Origin: Janthinobacterium sp. FW305-129
Lineage (GTDB): Bacteria; Pseudomonadota; Gammaproteobacteria; Burkholderiales; Burkholderiaceae_D
Direction: 5' to 3'
DNA length: 64,000 bases
NCBI RefSeq assembly: GCF_020858115.1
Contig: NZ_JACYMM010000010.1
Location: 62,001-126,000 of the forward strand
The notes under the pieces were generated by a model that saw only the letters and a program-made list of their open reading frames with translations, ran no database searches and was not told the origin of the DNA. Below are positions 60,699 through 64,000 of the stretch, piece after piece; within the stretch, counting starts at the first letter, position 1, and the number at the start of each line of letters is the position of its first letter. The translations under genes were made by a program, and so were the position numbers.

Positions 60699-62489
60699 AT
60701 GGGTCAATACGTCGCGCCAATCCGGGATATGCAATTCGTCCTGCACGAGTTCCTGCAAGTGGAAGAAGAACTGAAGCAAATGCCGTCGTACGCCGACGTC
60801 GACGCCGACATCATCAACCAGGTGCTGGAAGAGGGCGGCAAATTCACTTCCGAAGTATTGTTCCCGCTGAACCACTCCGGCGACCGCGAAGGCTGCCACC
60901 ACGACCCCGTCACGAAAAGCGTGACCACGCCTAAAGGCTTTAAAGAAGCGTATAAACAGTACGTCGAAGGCGGCTGGGCGGCATTGGCTTGCGATCCGGA
61001 ATACGGCGGCCAGGGCTTGCCTGTCGTGCTGAACAATTCGTTCTATGAAATGCTGAATTCGTCGAACCAGGCCTGGTCCATGTACCCCGGCCTGTCGCAC
61101 GGCGCCTACGAGTGCCTGAAGGAACACGGCACCGACCACCAGAAGGAAGTGTATCTGCCGAAACTGGTGTCGGGCGAATGGACGGGCACCATGTGCCTGA
61201 CCGAACCGCACTGCGGCACCGACCTGGGCCTGCTGCGCTCGAAAGCGCTGCCTGAGGCGGACGGTTCCTGGACCATCACCGGCAACAAGATCTTCATCTC
61301 CGCCGGCGAGCACGACATGGCGGAAAACATCCTGCACCTGGTGCTGGCCCGCGTGCCGGACGCACCGGAAGGCTCGAAAGGCATTTCGCTGTTCCTGGTG
61401 CCGAAATTCCTGCCGAACGCGGATGGCACGGTCGGTGAGCGCAACCCGATCACCTGCGGCGCCATCGAAGAAAAAATGGGCATCCACGGCAACTCGACTT
61501 GCCAGATGAATCTGGACGGCGCGAAAGGCTGGATCATCGGCCAGCCGAACAAGGGCCTGAACGCCATGTTCGTCTTCATGAACGCGGCCCGCCTGGGCGT
61601 GGGCATGCAGTCGCTGGGCCTGACGGAAATCGCCTACCAGAACGCGCTGATCTACGCCAAGGACCGCACGCAAATGCGTTCGCTGTCCGGCATCAAGAAC
61701 CCGGAACTGCCGGCCGACCGCATCATCGTGCACCCTGACGTGCGCCGCATGCTGCTGACCGGTAAAGCCTACGCCGAAGGCGCGCGCGCCTTTACCTCGT
61801 ACGTGGCGCTGCAGATCGACCGCGAACTGCACCACCCGGACGCCGACGTGCGCAAGGAAGCGGCCGATGAAGTGGCGCTGCTGACGCCCGTCATCAAGGC
61901 TTTTATTACCGACAACGCCTGGATCGCCACCTCGGACGCGATGCAAGTGTTCGGCGGCCACGGCTACATTTCGGAATGGGGCATGGAGCAGTATGTGCGC
62001 GACGCGCGCATCAACATGATCTACGAAGGCACGAACACGATCCAGTCGCTGGATCTGCTGGGCCGCAAGATCCTCGGCGACAACGGCGCCAAGCTGCGCA
62101 AGTTCGGCGAAAAGATCAAGGCCTTCGTCGAAGACAATGGCACCGATGAAGCGATGAGCGAATTCGTCACCCCACTGGGCGACCTGGGCGACAAAGTCAC
62201 CAAGCTGACCATGGAAATCGGCATGAAGGCCTTCCAGAATCCTGACGAAGTGGGCGCGGCCTGCGTGCCTTACCTGCGCGTCGTCGGCCACATGATCTAT
62301 AGCTACCTGTTCGCGCAGATGGCCAAGATCGCCCTCGAAAAAGAGTCCAGCGGCGACAAGTTTTATACCGCCAAACTGGCTACCGCACGTTTCTACTTCG
62401 CCCGCTTGCAGCCTGAAACGGCAACCCTGATCCGTCAGGCGCGTTCCGGTTCGGCCAACCTGATGGCACTCGACGCAGACCTGTTCTAA
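60699..62489 (+). CDS. Acyl-CoA dehydrogenase, long form
   Basis: The enzyme introduces the trans-2 double bond in acyl-CoA using FAD. At 596 residues it belongs to the long bacterial type with an extra C-terminal domain. Signatures are MCLTEPHCGTDLG (FAD-binding), GTNTIQSLDLLGRKIL, and MIYEGTNTIQ with catalytic Glu443, preceded by QVFGGHGYISEWG. AGGAGA five bases before ATG 60699 fixes the start. It is followed 14 bases later by a FadB-type gene, so both are probably one operon. Chain-length range cannot be deduced. Confidence 0.93.
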   Translation: MGQYVAPIRDMQFVLHEFLQVEEELKQMPSYADVDADIINQVLEEGGKFTSEVLFPLNHSGDREGCHHDPVTKSVTTPKGFKEAYKQYVEGGWAALACDPEYGGQGLPVVLNNSFYEMLNSSNQAWSMYPGLSHGAYECLKEHGTDHQKEVYLPKLVSGEWTGTMCLTEPHCGTDLGLLRSKALPEADGSWTITGNKIFISAGEHDMAENILHLVLARVPDAPEGSKGISLFLVPKFLPNADGTVGERNPITCGAIEEKMGIHGNSTCQMNLDGAKGWIIGQPNKGLNAMFVFMNAARLGVGMQSLGLTEIAYQNALIYAKDRTQMRSLSGIKNPELPADRIIVHPDVRRMLLTGKAYAEGARAFTSYVALQIDRELHHPDADVRKEAADEVALLTPVIKAFITDNAWIATSDAMQVFGGHGYISEWGMEQYVRDARINMIYEGTNTIQSLDLLGRKILGDNGAKLRKFGEKIKAFVEDNGTDEAMSEFVTPLGDLGDKVTKLTMEIGMKAFQNPDEVGAACVPYLRVVGHMIYSYLFAQMAKIALEKESSGDKFYTAKLATARFYFARLQPETATLIRQARSGSANLMALDADLF

Positions 62490-62503
62490 GACTTGAGGAA
62501 AAT

Positions 62504-64000
62504 ATGACCAATTTCATCGTTAAAAAAGTAGCCGTCCTCGGCGCCGGCGTGATGGGCGCGCAAATCGCCGCCCATTGCATCAACGCGAAAGTGCCGGTCG
62601 TGCTGTTCGACCTGCCGGCAAAGGAAGGTCCAAAGAATGGCATCGTGCTGCGCGCCATCGAGAACCTGAAAAAGCTGTCGCCTGCGCCGCTGGGCAACAA
62701 GGATGACGCCGCGCTGATCCAGGTCGCCAACTACGAAGACAACCTGGACCTGCTGGCCGGTTGCGACCTGATCATCGAAGCCATCGCCGAGCGCATGGAC
62801 TGGAAACACGACCTGTACCAGAAGGTGGCCCCGCACATCGGCCCGAACGCGATCTTCGCCTCGAATACCTCGGGCCTGTCGATCACCAAGCTGGCCGAAG
62901 GCTTCGACGCCGACCTGAAATCGCGCTACTGCGGCGTGCACTTCTTCAATCCGCCGCGCTATATGCACCTGGTCGAAATCATCCCGACCGAGTTCACCAA
63001 GCCTGAAATCGCCGACCAGCTGGAAGGCTTCCTGACCACCACCCTGGGCAAGGGCGTGGTCCGCGCCAAGGACACGCCGAACTTCATCGCCAACCGCGTG
63101 GGCGTGTTCGGCATCCTGGCCATCGTGCACGAAGCCGAGAAATTCGGCCTGTCCGTGGACGTCGTCGATGACCTGACCGGCTCCAAGCTGGGCCGCGCCA
63201 AGTCGGGCACCTTCCGCACGGCGGACGTGGTCGGCCTGGATACCATGGGCCATGTGATCAAGACCATGCAGGACTACCTGCCGAACGACCCGTTCGCCGC
63301 CGTCTACAAGACGCCGGAAGTGCTGGCCAAGCTGGTGGAAAAAGGCGCGCTGGGCCAGAAGAGCGGCGCGGGCTTCTACAAGAAGGTCGGCAAGGAAATT
63401 CAACGCCTCGATTTCGCCACCGGTGAATACGTCGCTGGCGGCGCCAAGGCGGCCGACATCATCGCCCGCATCCTGAAAGAAAAGGATCCGGTCAAGAAGA
63501 TGAAGGCGCTGCGCGAATCGACCAATCCGCAAGGCCAGTTCCTGTGGGCGATCTTCCGCGACGCTTTCCATTACATCGCCATTCACCTCGACACCGTGGC
63601 CGACAATGCGCGCGACATCGACTTCGCCATGCGCTGGGGCTTCGGCTGGAACGTGGGCCCGTTTGAAACGTGGCAGGCATCGAACTGGCTGCAAGTGGCC
63701 AACTGGGTCAAGGAAGACATCGACGCCGGCCACGCGCTGTGCAGCGCGCCTTTGCCTGCCTGGGTATTCGAAGGCCCGGTCGCTGAAAAAGGCGGCGTGC
63801 ATACGCCGGAAGGTTCGTATTCCGCCGTATCGAACAGCTTCGTGCCCCGCTCGAGCCTGGCCGTGTATGACCGCCAGCCATTCCGCGCGCCCGTGCTGGG
63901 CAGCGGCGCCATCGACGGCAAGACCGCCGGCACCACCGTCTTTGAAGACGAATCCGTGCGCGTCTGGCATACGGGCGACGATGTGCTGATCATCTCGTTC
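62504..64000 (+). CDS. 3-hydroxyacyl-CoA dehydrogenase / enoyl-CoA hydratase, FadB-type (3' end outside the window)
   Basis: The frame starts at ATG 62504 behind GAGGAAA and stays open to the last base, giving 499 visible residues. The N-terminus has the NAD-binding AVLGAGVMGAQIAAH (Gly13, Gly15, Gly18), IIEAIAERMDWK, the catalytic-His segment GVHFFNPPRYMHLVEII and the C-terminal dehydrogenase part with KDTPNFIANRVG, then a second HCDH-like region (DFAMRWGFGWNVGPFE). In this family an enoyl-CoA hydratase domain usually follows, which would lie beyond the window. It acts in fatty-acid beta-oxidation next to the acyl-CoA dehydrogenase. Confidence 0.93.
   Translation, partial: MTNFIVKKVAVLGAGVMGAQIAAHCINAKVPVVLFDLPAKEGPKNGIVLRAIENLKKLSPAPLGNKDDAALIQVANYEDNLDLLAGCDLIIEAIAERMDWKHDLYQKVAPHIGPNAIFASNTSGLSITKLAEGFDADLKSRYCGVHFFNPPRYMHLVEIIPTEFTKPEIADQLEGFLTTTLGKGVVRAKDTPNFIANRVGVFGILAIVHEAEKFGLSVDVVDDLTGSKLGRAKSGTFRTADVVGLDTMGHVIKTMQDYLPNDPFAAVYKTPEVLAKLVEKGALGQKSGAGFYKKVGKEIQRLDFATGEYVAGGAKAADIIARILKEKDPVKKMKALRESTNPQGQFLWAIFRDAFHYIAIHLDTVADNARDIDFAMRWGFGWNVGPFETWQASNWLQVANWVKEDIDAGHALCSAPLPAWVFEGPVAEKGGVHTPEGSYSAVSNSFVPRSSLAVYDRQPFRAPVLGSGAIDGKTAGTTVFEDESVRVWHTGDDVLIISF

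Noticed and set aside
1-64000. CRISPR arrays, insertion sequences, prophage genes, rRNA and riboswitches
   Set aside because: I saw no regularly spaced repeats, transposase or integrase motifs, phage structural genes, rRNA segments or known riboswitch cores in this window.

Overview
The window looks like a stretch of chromosome from a high-GC betaproteobacterium of the family Oxalobacteraceae, most likely Janthinobacterium or a close relative. This is inferred from gene content, gene order and protein style; no search was run. Supporting points are the lolB-ispE-tRNA-Gln-prs-rplY-pth-ychF order, an HprK/PtsN/RapZ set, a UbiE/UbiJ/UbiB ubiquinone set, a very long fused GlcD/GlcF-type oxidoreductase, and an AspRS with non-discriminating signature residues. 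There is no rRNA, CRISPR array, insertion sequence or prophage. Both ends cut genes: a TPR protein on the left and a FadB-type protein on the right.

Layout. 0-6.6 kb: housekeeping block (TPR protein, lolB, ispE, tRNA-Gln, prs, rplY, pth, ychF). 6.7-9.7 kb: a small surface-glycan cassette (family 2 glycosyltransferase, RmlC-like cupin, flippase). 9.7-21.2 kb: an iron-siderophore uptake locus. A perfect Fur box precedes a FecI-type sigma factor and FecR anti-sigma factor. A tightly overlapping operon follows, with two exporter-fold ABC half-transporters, two FecCD-type permeases, an ATPase and a lipoprotein binding protein. A TonB receptor with an STN signalling domain comes last. A 40-bp element, identical at 36 positions, precedes both the ABC operon and the receptor gene and is the best candidate for the FecI-dependent promoter. 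This locus is the most system-like part of the window.

21.4-29 kb: mixed genes (lower-GC methyltransferase, MipA-type porin with a TPR lipoprotein, periplasmic asparaginase, MOSC protein, diguanylate cyclase, K+/H+ antiporter). 29-34.6 kb: the LPS operon kdsD-kdsC-lptCAB followed by rpoN and hpf. 34.7-38.4 kb: a hydroxyisobutyryl-CoA hydrolase facing an oppositely oriented ptsN-hprK-rapZ group. A REP-like hairpin and a duplicated piece of the hprK 3' end lie between hprK and rapZ. 38.7-42 kb: queF, ilvA and a YqaA-type membrane protein.

42-47.1 kb: the 1346-residue FAD/Fe-S oxidoreductase with HIT and DUF971 genes. 47.2-48.8 kb: a YCII/DGPF protein coupled to an ECF42-type sigma factor. 48.8-57.3 kb: ubiE, a Tim44-like gene, ubiJ, ubiB, a TPMT-like methyltransferase, FmdB, DUF502, aspS, nudB and a small membrane protein. 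57.4-59.8 kb: a YbhP-like phosphatase/nuclease, clsB and an S4-domain protein. 59.9 kb to the end: a TetR regulator with a candidate operator at its own promoter, then fatty-acid beta-oxidation genes.

Gene starts were re-chosen wherever a Shine-Dalgarno sequence, a signal peptide or family alignment pointed to an internal start.
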